Assembly (NCBI GenBank): GCA_044226195.1
Contig: JBGAHO010000025.1
Span: forward strand, 1 to 60,877
Source of the DNA: RPQJ01 sp044226195
GTDB taxonomy: Bacteria > Pseudomonadota > Gammaproteobacteria > Steroidobacterales > Steroidobacteraceae
DNA: 60,877 bases
Reading direction: 5' to 3'
Shown here: piece after piece, positions 38,600 through 46,574 of the stretch
Layout: the number at the start of each line of letters is the position of its first letter
Numbering within the stretch: the stretch's first letter is position 1
Translations under genes and position numbers: made by a program
The notes under the pieces: generated by a model
Told to the model about the DNA's origin: nothing
What the model saw: the letters and a program-made list of their open reading frames with translations, nothing else
The model's database searches: none

Positions 38600-39730
38600 A
38601 TGGATTTCAACTACACCCCCGAGCAGGACATGCTGCGCGAGAGCGTGGCGCGTTACCTCGCCGACCACTACGACTTCCGCGCACGCCAGGCGATGGTCCG
38701 CTCGGCGAGCGGCTGGCACCCGGAGATCTGGCGCGGCCTGGCCGAGGAGATCGGCGTGCTGGGAGCGTCCTTCCCCGAGGCGCACGGCGGCCTCGGAGGC
38801 GGCCCGGTCGAGTCCATGATCGTCATGGAGGAGATCGGGCGCTCGCTCGCCCTCGAGCCGTACCTCGAAACCGTCGTCGTGGGCGGCGGAGTGCTGCAGG
38901 CCTGGAAATCGGCGCGCGCCGGGGAGTGGCTGCAGGCGATCACAGCGGGGCAGGTGCGTTTCGCGCTGGCGCAGCCCGAGCCCGGACGCCGCTACGAGCC
39001 GGCCGCGGTCGAGACGCGTGCGGAACAGCGGGACGGCGGCTGGCGCGTGACCGGCGTGAAGGTTGCGGTGCGGGCCGCACCGTTCGCCACGCATTTCCTC
39101 GTGACGGCGCGCACGGCCGGCAGTGTTCGTGACCGCGCCGGCGTTGCCGTATTTCTCGTGGCGCGCGACGCGCCGGGCGTGGCGGTGCGCGAGTATCCGA
39201 CGGTCGACGGTTCGCGCACGGCGGACGTGCGCTTCGATGACGCTGCCGCGGAACTGCTGGGCGAGGCGGGGCGCGGGCTCGACCTGCTCGATCCGGCACT
39301 GGATGCCGGCGTGGCGGGCCTCTGCGCCGAAGCGGTCGGCGTGATGCGCCGGCTGGTGGCCGACACCGTCGAGTACACCCGCCAGCGACGCCAGTTCGAT
39401 GCGCCCATCGCCGCCAACCAGGTGCTGCAGCACCGCATGGTGGACATGTACATCGCGCTCGAGCAGTCGGTCTCGATGGCCTGCCTCGCCACGCTTCGCC
39501 TGTCTGGCACGCCGACCGAACGTGCGCGCGCCGTCTCCGCGGCCAAGGTGTTCATCGGCAAGGCCGCGCGCGCCGTCGGCCAGGCTGCGATCCAGTTGCA
39601 CGGCGGCATGGGCATGACCGACGAGACGGCCGTGTCGCACTATTTCCGGCGCGCCACGATGATCGAATCGCAGCTGGGATCGGTGGATTACCACGCCGCC
39701 CGCATCGAGCAGTTGGAGGTAGCGGCATGA
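38600..39730 (+). CDS. Acyl-CoA dehydrogenase, small-subunit (PimD-like) type
   Basis: This 376-aa acyl-CoA dehydrogenase-fold protein has N-terminal YTPEQDMLRESVARYLADHYDF, FPEAHGGLGGGPVESMIVMEEIGRSL and C-terminal YTRQRRQFDAPIAANQVLQHRMVDMY, with AAIQLHGGMGMTDETAVSHYFRR. The middle domain is shortened and poorer in FAD-contact motifs than its neighbour's, in keeping with the second subunit of a heterotetramer. Its stop overlaps the MaoC start by 4 nt. Confidence 0.88.
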   Translation: MDFNYTPEQDMLRESVARYLADHYDFRARQAMVRSASGWHPEIWRGLAEEIGVLGASFPEAHGGLGGGPVESMIVMEEIGRSLALEPYLETVVVGGGVLQAWKSARAGEWLQAITAGQVRFALAQPEPGRRYEPAAVETRAEQRDGGWRVTGVKVAVRAAPFATHFLVTARTAGSVRDRAGVAVFLVARDAPGVAVREYPTVDGSRTADVRFDDAAAELLGEAGRGLDLLDPALDAGVAGLCAEAVGVMRRLVADTVEYTRQRRQFDAPIAANQVLQHRMVDMYIALEQSVSMACLATLRLSGTPTERARAVSAAKVFIGKAARAVGQAAIQLHGGMGMTDETAVSHYFRRATMIESQLGSVDYHAARIEQLEVAA

Positions 39731-40179
39731 AGACGCCCCAGGCGCTGCTGGCGCAGGTGGGCACCGAAATCGGTGTGTCCGACTGGGTGACCATCGACCA
39801 GGACATGGTCGACCGCTTCGCCGATCTCACGGGCGACCACCAGTGGATCCACGTCGACCGCGAGGCGGCCGCTGCGGCGCCGTTCGGCGGCACGATCGCG
39901 CACGGGTTCCTCGTGCTGTCGATGCTGTCGAAGCTCGCCGAGTCCGTCGACATGCAGATCGAAGGAGCCCGCATGGGCATGAACTACGGCTTCGAGAAGA
40001 TCCGCATGACCCACCCGGTGCGCGCGGGCAAGCGCATCCGTGGCCGGTTCGTGCTGAAGTCGCTGACGGAGCGCAGCCCGGGGCAGTGGCTGTCCACGCT
40101 GCTGATCACTGTCGAGATCGAGGGCGAGTCGCGGCCGGCGCTGGTCGCCGAGTGGCTCGGCCTGCAATTCGTGGGATGA
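39727..40179 (+). CDS. MaoC-like (R)-specific enoyl-CoA hydratase
   Basis: This 150-aa single-hotdog protein has the hydratase-2 motif region FADLTGDHQWIHVDREAAAAAPFGGTIAHGFLVLSML, where the Asp-x4-His pattern supplies the catalytic pair. It would hydrate the enoyl-CoA made by the upstream dehydrogenase pair, giving an (R)-3-hydroxyacyl-CoA. Starts at ATGA overlapping the previous stop; an SDR dehydrogenase follows 10 nt later, which makes an (R)-specific route coherent. Confidence 0.88.
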   Translation: MKTPQALLAQVGTEIGVSDWVTIDQDMVDRFADLTGDHQWIHVDREAAAAAPFGGTIAHGFLVLSMLSKLAESVDMQIEGARMGMNYGFEKIRMTHPVRAGKRIRGRFVLKSLTERSPGQWLSTLLITVEIEGESRPALVAEWLGLQFVG

Positions 40180-40189
40180 GGAGCGACGC

Positions 40190-41110
40190 ATGAGCATGCG
40201 GTTCGACGGACGCGTGGCCATCGTGACGGGGGCGGCGGCCGGTCTCGGGCGCTCGCATGCGCTGGCGCTCGCCGCGCGTGGCGCCAGGGTCGTGGTCAAC
40301 GACTTTGGCGGGGACGTGCACGGCACCGGCGGCTCGTCGGCGCCGGCCGCCCAGGTGGCGGCGGAGATCGAGGCGGCCGGAGGCGAAGCCCTTTCGCACG
40401 GTGCCGACGTCTCGAATCCGTCGCAGGTGGCGCACATGGTGACGACGGCGCTCGAACGCTGGGGCCGCATCGATATCCTCGTCAACAACGCCGGCATCCT
40501 GCGCGATGCGTCGTTCGCCAAGGCGACGGTCGAGGATTTCCGCAAGGTGCTCGACGTGCACCTGCTCGGCTCCGCCATCTGCAGCCACGCCGTGTGGCCG
40601 CACATGCGCGCGGCGAACTATGGCCGCATCCTCATGACGACCTCGACCTCGGGCATCTACGGCAACTTCGGGCAGGCCAATTACGGGGCCGCCAAGACCG
40701 GACTGATCGGTCTCATGAACGTGCTGCAGATCGAGGGCGCGAAGTACGGTATCCGCGTCAACGCGCTCTGTCCGTCGGCGTCCACCCGCATGACCCAGGG
40801 CCTGCTGCCCGAGGCGGCGCTGGCGTTGATGACGCCGGAGGACGTCACGCCCGCCGCCCTCCTGCTCGTGAGCGAGCAGGCGCCCCAGCGCACGATCCTG
40901 AGCGCGGTGGCGGGCGGTTACTCGCGGCTCGTCATCCAGGAGACCCGTGGCGTGTTCCTGCCGCCGGGCGAGCGCACGCCGGAGGCACTGGCGGCCCGCT
41001 ATGACGAGATCGCCAGTCTCGAGGGCGCACTGCATTGCGAGGATCCGGGCGGTCCCGGGTTGCGCTTCGTGCAGCAAGCCGCGGCTGCCGCTGGCATCAA
41101 GCTCGGCTGA
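40190..41110 (+). CDS. SDR 3-hydroxyacyl-CoA dehydrogenase, MFE-2 (HSD17B4)-like
   Basis: This 306-aa classical-type SDR has TGAAAGLGRSHALALAARGA and VVVNDFGGDVHGTGGSSAPA, characteristic of the dehydrogenase part of peroxisomal multifunctional enzyme 2. NNAG is in LVNNAGILRDASF, and the catalytic Ser, Tyr and Lys lie in TSTSGIYGNFGQANYGAAK. It would oxidise the (R)-3-hydroxyacyl-CoA to a 3-keto thioester. A GAGGAG ribosome site precedes the ATG. It ends the plus-strand unit and converges on a ligase 4 nt away. Confidence 0.88.
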   Translation: MSMRFDGRVAIVTGAAAGLGRSHALALAARGARVVVNDFGGDVHGTGGSSAPAAQVAAEIEAAGGEALSHGADVSNPSQVAHMVTTALERWGRIDILVNNAGILRDASFAKATVEDFRKVLDVHLLGSAICSHAVWPHMRAANYGRILMTTSTSGIYGNFGQANYGAAKTGLIGLMNVLQIEGAKYGIRVNALCPSASTRMTQGLLPEAALALMTPEDVTPAALLLVSEQAPQRTILSAVAGGYSRLVIQETRGVFLPPGERTPEALAARYDEIASLEGALHCEDPGGPGLRFVQQAAAAAGIKLG

Positions 41111-41114
41111 CGCC

Positions 41115-42602
41115 TCACCCGCCGGTGCGCGCTTCGCGGTGCGCGCTGCGACGGACTTTGCCGGAGTCGTCGCGCAGCCTCTCCTGCGTGAACTCGAGGC
41201 TGCGCGGCAGCTTGTACGCCGCGAGGCGCTGCCGCAGGAAGTCCATCAGTGCGTCTGCCGCCGGCGCCATGGTCGCATCGCGCACCTCCACGATCGCGTG
41301 CAGGCGCTGGCCGAGGTCCGCATCGGGCAGCCCGACCACGACGCTCGCGAGCACGTCCGGATGGGCGTCGATCGCCGCCTCCACCTCCGCGGGGTAGACG
41401 TTCGCGCCGCCACAGATCACGAGGTCCGTGCGCCGGTCGGCGAGGTACAGGTAGCCGTCGGCGTCGAGCCAGCCGAGGTCGCCGAAAGATTCCCACTCAC
41501 CGCGCGTGCGCGGCTCGGCCCCGAGGTAGTGATACGTGGACCCCAGGCCGTTCGTCGCCCGGAAATAGACCTCGCCGACTTCGCCCGCCGGCAGGGGCTG
41601 GCCATCCTCGCCGACGATGCGCAATTCGGCGCCGGTCATCAGCTTGCCGACCGAGCCCCGGTGCTCGAGCCACTCGCGGCCGCCGATCTTCGTCGCGCCG
41701 ACCGCCTCGGTGCCGGAATAGACCTCCCAGATCCTGTCCGGCCCGAGCCACTCGATCCAGCGTTCCTTGAGCCAGGGCGGGCAGGGCGCGGCGATATGGC
41801 AGACGATCTCGAGCGAGGACACGTCGCGACGCGCGCGAGCTTCGTCGCCCAGTCGCCAGATGCGATGCATCATCGTCGGCACCTGGTAGAGCCAGGCGGC
41901 GCGATGCTGCTCGACGAGTCGCAACGTGTCGGTCGCATCGAAGCGCGGCGTGATCACCACGTGGCAGCCCCACGCCAGCGCCTGGTACACGAGCCCGAAG
42001 GGCGCGGAATGGTGCATGGGGCCCGGGACGACGACGGTGTCGCCGTCGGCCATGCCCAGTGACGGCGCGTCGGGGTCGAGCAACGCCGGGGCATGATCGA
42101 CGATCACCTTGGGCCGGCCGGTGCTGCCGCCCGTCGCGATCGCCTTCACGTGCCCCGATACGCAGAGCGGCAGCGGCGCCGGGGACAGGCGTGGATCGTC
42201 CAGTTGCCGGTCGCTGCGCACCTCGAAGCGCTCGGGCACCGCGAGGTCGTTCGCGACGACGAGCCTCGGCCTCAGCACGTCGAGCAAGGCATGCAGTTCG
42301 GGCGGAGGCAGGCGATGCGACACCGGCGCCGGCGTGGCGCCCACCGCCCAGCAGCCGAACGCGATCTCGATGCAGGCGTGGCCGTTCGGCAGGGCGAGGG
42401 CGACGAAGTCGCCCGCACCGACGCCGGCCGCCTGCAGGGCGCGGGCCCGCCGATGCACGCGCTCGGCGAATTCACGGCGCGTCAGCGTCTGGCCGTCGAA
42501 CGTGAGGGCGGCGTGGTCGGGATCGCGCGCGGCCTGCCACGCGGGCAGCACACCGATGGATTGCGGCGCCCGCGGCAGCCGGAGCAGGAATTCGCGCGCC
42601 AT
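41115..42602 (-). CDS. AMP-forming acyl-CoA ligase, bile-acid-CoA-ligase-like (ligase 2)
   Basis: This 495-aa ANL enzyme has the P-loop variant ATGGSTGRPKVI, WEVYSGTEAVGATKIGG, GDLGWLDADGYLYLADRRTDLVICGGANVYPAEVEA and C-terminal KLPRSLEFTQERLRDDSGKVRR. The unusual TGGSTG loop and the short N-terminal domain resemble bile-acid and related steroid-acid CoA ligases, suggesting a cyclic substrate; this is similarity by eye only. It lies 9 nt downstream of ligase 3 on the minus strand and was probably co-transcribed. Confidence 0.8.
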   Translation of the reverse strand: MAREFLLRLPRAPQSIGVLPAWQAARDPDHAALTFDGQTLTRREFAERVHRRARALQAAGVGAGDFVALALPNGHACIEIAFGCWAVGATPAPVSHRLPPPELHALLDVLRPRLVVANDLAVPERFEVRSDRQLDDPRLSPAPLPLCVSGHVKAIATGGSTGRPKVIVDHAPALLDPDAPSLGMADGDTVVVPGPMHHSAPFGLVYQALAWGCHVVITPRFDATDTLRLVEQHRAAWLYQVPTMMHRIWRLGDEARARRDVSSLEIVCHIAAPCPPWLKERWIEWLGPDRIWEVYSGTEAVGATKIGGREWLEHRGSVGKLMTGAELRIVGEDGQPLPAGEVGEVYFRATNGLGSTYHYLGAEPRTRGEWESFGDLGWLDADGYLYLADRRTDLVICGGANVYPAEVEAAIDAHPDVLASVVVGLPDADLGQRLHAIVEVRDATMAPAADALMDFLRQRLAAYKLPRSLEFTQERLRDDSGKVRRSAHREARTGG

Positions 42603-42611
42603 GGCAGGCGG

Positions 42612-44315
42612 CTAGCCGTCCGCGGCCGCGATCTTCTGCAGGTCGCCGCGCAGCACCTTGCCGACGCTGTTGCGCGGCAACTGCTCGACGATGCGCAGGC
42701 GCTCCGGGTGCTTGAAGATGGCCACGCCGGCGGCCTGGAAGTGCTGGCACACCGACTCCAGCGTCGGCTGGGTGCCCGGTCGCGGCACGAGCACGGCGCA
42801 GATGCGCTCGCCGAGGATCTCGTCCCGATAGGCGGCCACCGCGCCCTCGATGACGCCGGGCATCTGCGACAGCACGTTGTCGAGTTCCTCCGGCGCGATC
42901 TTCATGCCGCCGCGCACGATCAGCTGCTTGAGGCGGCCGACGAACCGGTAGTAGCGCGGCTGCGCGTCGTCGCCGGCGAGTTCGAACAGGTCGCCGGTCC
43001 GGAACCAACCATCCGCGGTGAACGACTTCGCGGTCACCTCCGGATTGCGGAAATAGCCGTCGAACACGGTCGGCCCCGTGATCTGCAACTCGCCGGGCTG
43101 GCCCGCACCCGAGATCGTGCCGCCCGTCTCCGGATCGACGAGTCGTGTGCGGATGTAGGCGAGGCCGGGCGCCTCCCACTGCACGTCGTCGCGACCGAGG
43201 GCCGGGAACATCCGCGCGCGGTGCACGGGGTCCTGCGCATTGGTCGCATTGCTCATCAGCGAGACGCCTTCGTTCGAGCCGAAGGCGTTGACCACCTCGA
43301 TGCCGAAGCGGTCCCGGTAGCCGGCGATCATCTCCGGGTCGAGCGGCGCCGAGCCCGAGCCGATGCAACGCAGGCTCGACAGGTCGACGCTCGCGAGCAG
43401 CTTCTCGTCCTTCAGCAGCATGTTGAGCACGGCGGGCGGCGCGATGGCGTATTGCGGACGCTCGACCGCGATCTGCCGGAAATAGACCGGCAGGTCGAGC
43501 GGGTGGTGCAGCACCAGCGTGCCAGCGCTGTGCAGCCAGCTCATGAAGCAGCCGCCGATGGCGGCCATGTTGATGAGCGGGAACGGATTGAGCAGGCGCT
43601 CGCCGCGCTGGATGCCGGCGCCGTGGAAATGCGCGTGACTGATGCAGATCCAGTGATTGTGCGAGCGCGGCACGCCTTTCGGCAGGCCTTCCGTGCCCGA
43701 GGTCCAGCAGACCGTGGCGATGTCGTCGGCGGAGAGGCCGAGCGTCGACTCGTGTCGCGCGAGTCGCTCCCGTGACGCGGCGTCGAGCGCGCTCGGCACC
43801 AGCGACTCGCAGCCCGGTGTGGCTGCCGGGCCGAGGCTGAGCACGCGCAGGTCGCGGCCTGCGGCCAGTTCGAGCGCCGCGGCGGTGCAGTCGGCGCCCT
43901 TGAAGCTGGGCGTGACGAGGATCGCGCGGGCCTGCGTCAGGTCGGCGATCGGCTGCAGCTCATGGCGGCGGAACTGCATCGGCACCGGGCTCACGACGAT
44001 GCCGAGGCGCATCGCGGCCAGGTACACGGCCGGGTACTCGGCGATGTTCGGCAGCTGCGTGATCAGGAAGTCGTCCCGGCGCAGGCCGAGCTCGAGCAGG
44101 CGCAGGGCGTAACCGTCGACGAGGTCCGCGTATTGCGCATAGGTGTAGCGCCGCGGCGGATCGCCCGTGAGCGCCTCGCGGTTCGGCGGGTCGAGGACCG
44201 CGAACTGGTCCGGCACCGCGCGGGCCGATGCCGCGAAGAAATCGGGAATGCGCCGGTCCGACCACCAGCCGCGGCGTCGGTACTCGCGGGTGAATTCATC
44301 GGGAGTCGTGCGCAC
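42612..44315 (-). CDS. AMP-forming acyl/aryl-CoA ligase (ligase 3)
   Basis: This 567-aa ANL enzyme is close in layout to aryl-acid and cyclohexanecarboxylate ligases: RRRGWWSDRRIPDFF near the N-terminus, P-loop CWTSGTEGLPKGVPRSHNHW, NAFGSNEGVSL, GWFRTGDLFELAGDDAQPRYYRFVGRLKQLIVRGGMKIAPEELD and A10 lysine in LPRNSVGKVLRGDL. The N-terminal part resembles EntE-type 2,3-dihydroxybenzoate-AMP ligases, but no carrier protein is nearby, so CoA ligation is likelier. First gene of a two-ligase minus-strand unit; divergent from the SnoaL gene at 44448 over a 132-nt gap. Confidence 0.8.
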   Translation of the reverse strand: MRTTPDEFTREYRRRGWWSDRRIPDFFAASARAVPDQFAVLDPPNREALTGDPPRRYTYAQYADLVDGYALRLLELGLRRDDFLITQLPNIAEYPAVYLAAMRLGIVVSPVPMQFRRHELQPIADLTQARAILVTPSFKGADCTAAALELAAGRDLRVLSLGPAATPGCESLVPSALDAASRERLARHESTLGLSADDIATVCWTSGTEGLPKGVPRSHNHWICISHAHFHGAGIQRGERLLNPFPLINMAAIGGCFMSWLHSAGTLVLHHPLDLPVYFRQIAVERPQYAIAPPAVLNMLLKDEKLLASVDLSSLRCIGSGSAPLDPEMIAGYRDRFGIEVVNAFGSNEGVSLMSNATNAQDPVHRARMFPALGRDDVQWEAPGLAYIRTRLVDPETGGTISGAGQPGELQITGPTVFDGYFRNPEVTAKSFTADGWFRTGDLFELAGDDAQPRYYRFVGRLKQLIVRGGMKIAPEELDNVLSQMPGVIEGAVAAYRDEILGERICAVLVPRPGTQPTLESVCQHFQAAGVAIFKHPERLRIVEQLPRNSVGKVLRGDLQKIAAADG

Positions 44316-44447
44316 GTCGTCTCCGCGGATCCGGGTCGCGATGAGTATAGGCAGGCGCGGGCGGCAGCGGCAATGCGCCGCTGGGGCTGTCGCGCCGGCC
44401 GCCCATCCTGTAAGGTTCAGTAAAGAAAGTCACTCGGGGAGACGACC

Positions 44448-44957
44448 ATGGATCGACGCCGTTTCGTCCAGACCGCCGCCGTCCTGCCGCTCGCGGCGGG
44501 CGCTTCCGTCGCCGAGGCGAAGGCCGCGAAGCCGGATTACCTGGCGGTCGTCCGCGCCATCATCGAGTCTTTCCGCGCCGGCGACCTCGACGGCATGCTG
44601 AAGCACGTCGCGGACGACGTCGTCTGGCACTCCCACGTCGGCAGCCCCGTGTTCGTCGGCAAGCCGGCCATGCGCGAGTTCGCGACCAAGCTGGCGGGCG
44701 CGATGAAGGACGTGAAGTGGCGCATCTTCGACGCCGCGCAGCACCACGACCGCATCTACATGGAAGGCGTCGACGATTTCGTGACACCGGAAGGTCGCCG
44801 CGTCGTGCAGCCCTACCTCGGGGTGATGGTGTTCCGCGACCTCAAGGTCGTGGAGTGGCGGGACTACTTCGACCGCGGCCTGTTCGATCGCTCCAAGGCG
44901 GGCGAACCCCTGCCGGACTACCTCAAGGTCCTCACGGAGCGTCCTGCGCTCTTCTGA
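44448..44957 (+). CDS. SnoaL-like protein with possible twin-arginine signal (2)
   Basis: This 169-aa protein starts MDRRRFVQTAAVLPLAAGASVAEA, a Tat-like signal (RRRF followed by a hydrophobic stretch and AxA), and continues as a SnoaL-like NTF2 fold: IIESFRAGDLDGMLKHVADDVVWHSHVGSP, FVGKPAMREFATKL, WRIFDAAQHHDRIYMEGVDDF, VMVFRDLKVVEWRDYFDRG. The last motif (EWRDYFD) is shared with the SnoaL protein at 56416. If exported, it would be the only periplasmic enzyme candidate of the pathway. A GGGGA ribosome site precedes the ATG. Confidence 0.72.
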   Translation: MDRRRFVQTAAVLPLAAGASVAEAKAAKPDYLAVVRAIIESFRAGDLDGMLKHVADDVVWHSHVGSPVFVGKPAMREFATKLAGAMKDVKWRIFDAAQHHDRIYMEGVDDFVTPEGRRVVQPYLGVMVFRDLKVVEWRDYFDRGLFDRSKAGEPLPDYLKVLTERPALF

Positions 44958-44978
44958 GCCTGGTGGCGGCGCGAACCG

Positions 44979-45782
44979 TCAGGGTTCGCGTGCCGGGAAC
45001 CACGGGATCAGCGCGCTCGTCGTGCGTTCGTACTTCGCGAACGCCTCGGGCCGCTTCTTGCGCATGCGGCGCTCGACGAGACCGATGCCGAGCGGCCCGA
45101 TCAGGATGTAGGCGAGGGTGAGCGGGCTGACGATGGCGAGCCAGCCCCACGGCGTCTCGAGCGCGACCAGGAAGAAGCCGAACCATACCGTCAGTTCGCC
45201 GAAGTAGTTCGGGTGGCGCGAGTATCGCCACAGGCCCTGCTGCATGATCTGGTTGACGTGGGCCGGGTCGCGCAGGAAGCGACGCAGCTGGATGTCGGCG
45301 ACCGTCTCCATCGTCAAGCCGATGCAGAAGAGCGCGACGCCGATTGCGGCCAGCGTGCCGAGCGGCGGCTCCGGCGTGCGCTGTGCGAGGAACAGCGGGA
45401 ATGCGATCAGCACCCCGCTCGCGGCGCCGAGCGACAGGAAGACGTGCGTGAGGCTGTACAGCGCGTAGTTCTTGCCGAGCGAGGCGGCATGCGCGCGCAA
45501 CCGGGCATACCGCGGATCCTCGCGACCCCAGTTGCGGGCGCCGATGTGCCACGCGAGGCGCGCGGCCCAGATCAGCGCCATGACCAGCACCAGCTTCTGC
45601 CGGGCGGGGTTGCCGTCGCAGAGCGCGTAGAACACGCCGGCCGTGATCGCCATGATCACCGGGTACAGCGGATCGCCGATGCTCGAGTCCTTCATCACGA
45701 GGCTGACCAGCCACAGCGTGATCCAGCAGCCGAAGATGGTGCCGGCGCAGACCAGGGCGAGCACGAGGATGTCGGTGGGCAT
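44979..45782 (-). CDS. DUF1295 / steroid 5-alpha-reductase-like membrane protein
   Basis: This 267-aa polytopic membrane protein has about six or seven hydrophobic segments and the C-terminal motif LWRYSRHPNYFGELTVWFGFF, where HPNYFGE is the signature shared by DUF1295, isoprenylcysteine methyltransferases and steroid 5-alpha reductases. Members reduce double bonds of steroid- or lipid-like substrates with NADPH, though many are uncharacterised. The terminal VERRMRKKRPEAFAKYERTTSALIPWFP is typical of DUF1295. It lies 9 nt after an SDR gene in a minus-strand operon. Confidence 0.82.
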   Translation of the reverse strand: MPTDILVLALVCAGTIFGCWITLWLVSLVMKDSSIGDPLYPVIMAITAGVFYALCDGNPARQKLVLVMALIWAARLAWHIGARNWGREDPRYARLRAHAASLGKNYALYSLTHVFLSLGAASGVLIAFPLFLAQRTPEPPLGTLAAIGVALFCIGLTMETVADIQLRRFLRDPAHVNQIMQQGLWRYSRHPNYFGELTVWFGFFLVALETPWGWLAIVSPLTLAYILIGPLGIGLVERRMRKKRPEAFAKYERTTSALIPWFPAREP

Positions 45783-45791
45783 GTCGTGGTC

Positions 45792-46547
45792 CTAGCGGCC
45801 CGTCCGGATCGTCGTGGCGTGCAGCATCTTCGCCAGCCGCCTCTCGAAGCCCTTGGGATCGAGCTGGATCGCGGCCCGCACCTCGACCGCCATGCGATCC
45901 GTGTCGAGCTCGTCGATGTGGTGCCTGATGGCCTTGATGCCGGCGCGGGCGATGTCCTCGGGCTTCTCCTTCGCGCCTTCCACGTGGGCCGCCATGCGTG
46001 TGTCCACCGAGCCGACGATCAGGGCCGTCACCTGCGTGCCCTGGTCGGCCAGCTCCGCGCGCACCGAGGTCGTAAGGAACCTCGCCGCGGCCTTGGACGG
46101 GCTGTAGCCACCCATGTTCGGCAGGCAGGCGATGCCGGCGGCCGACAGCACGTTGACGATCGCGCCGCCGCCGTTGCGCTTGAGCACCGGCGCGAAGGCG
46201 CGGCACATGGCCAGCACGCCGAAGAAGTTCACTTCCATCTCGGCACGCGCGACGGACATGTCGGCCGCGCCGAGCAGCGTCTGGTTCGCGAACAGCCCGG
46301 CATTGTTGACGACGACGTTGACGTCGCCACAGTGGCGCGCCGCGGCTTCGACCTCGACGAAGTCCGTCACGTCGAGTTCGACGGCCACGCAGCGTGGATC
46401 GGCGGCGACGAGGTCGGCGGCGGACGCGGGATCGCGGCTGCCGACATAGACCTTGCGCGCGCCGGCCTCGAGCAGGACGCGCACGAACGCTTCACCGATG
46501 CCGCGATTGCCGCCCGTGACGAGCGCGACGCAGTCCTTGATCTCCAT
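45792..46547 (-). CDS. Short-chain dehydrogenase/reductase (SDR 2)
   Basis: This 251-aa classical SDR has VTGGNRGIGEAFVRVLLEAGA, the Asp of VELDVTDF, NNAG in VVVNNAGLFANQTLL, the catalytic Ser in NVLSAAGIACLPNMGG and YSPSK for Tyr/Lys. C-terminal AKMLHATTIRTGR is short. The cofactor-binding loop YVGSRDPASAADL with an Arg after the second strand hints at NADP. The substrate is unknown. It lies between the feruloyl-CoA-synthetase-like ligase and the DUF1295 gene on one minus-strand transcript. Confidence 0.83.
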   Translation of the reverse strand: MEIKDCVALVTGGNRGIGEAFVRVLLEAGARKVYVGSRDPASAADLVAADPRCVAVELDVTDFVEVEAAARHCGDVNVVVNNAGLFANQTLLGAADMSVARAEMEVNFFGVLAMCRAFAPVLKRNGGGAIVNVLSAAGIACLPNMGGYSPSKAAARFLTTSVRAELADQGTQVTALIVGSVDTRMAAHVEGAKEKPEDIARAGIKAIRHHIDELDTDRMAVEVRAAIQLDPKGFERRLAKMLHATTIRTGR

Positions 46548-46574
46548 GCTCCAGCTCCGTGACGAAAGTGGATG

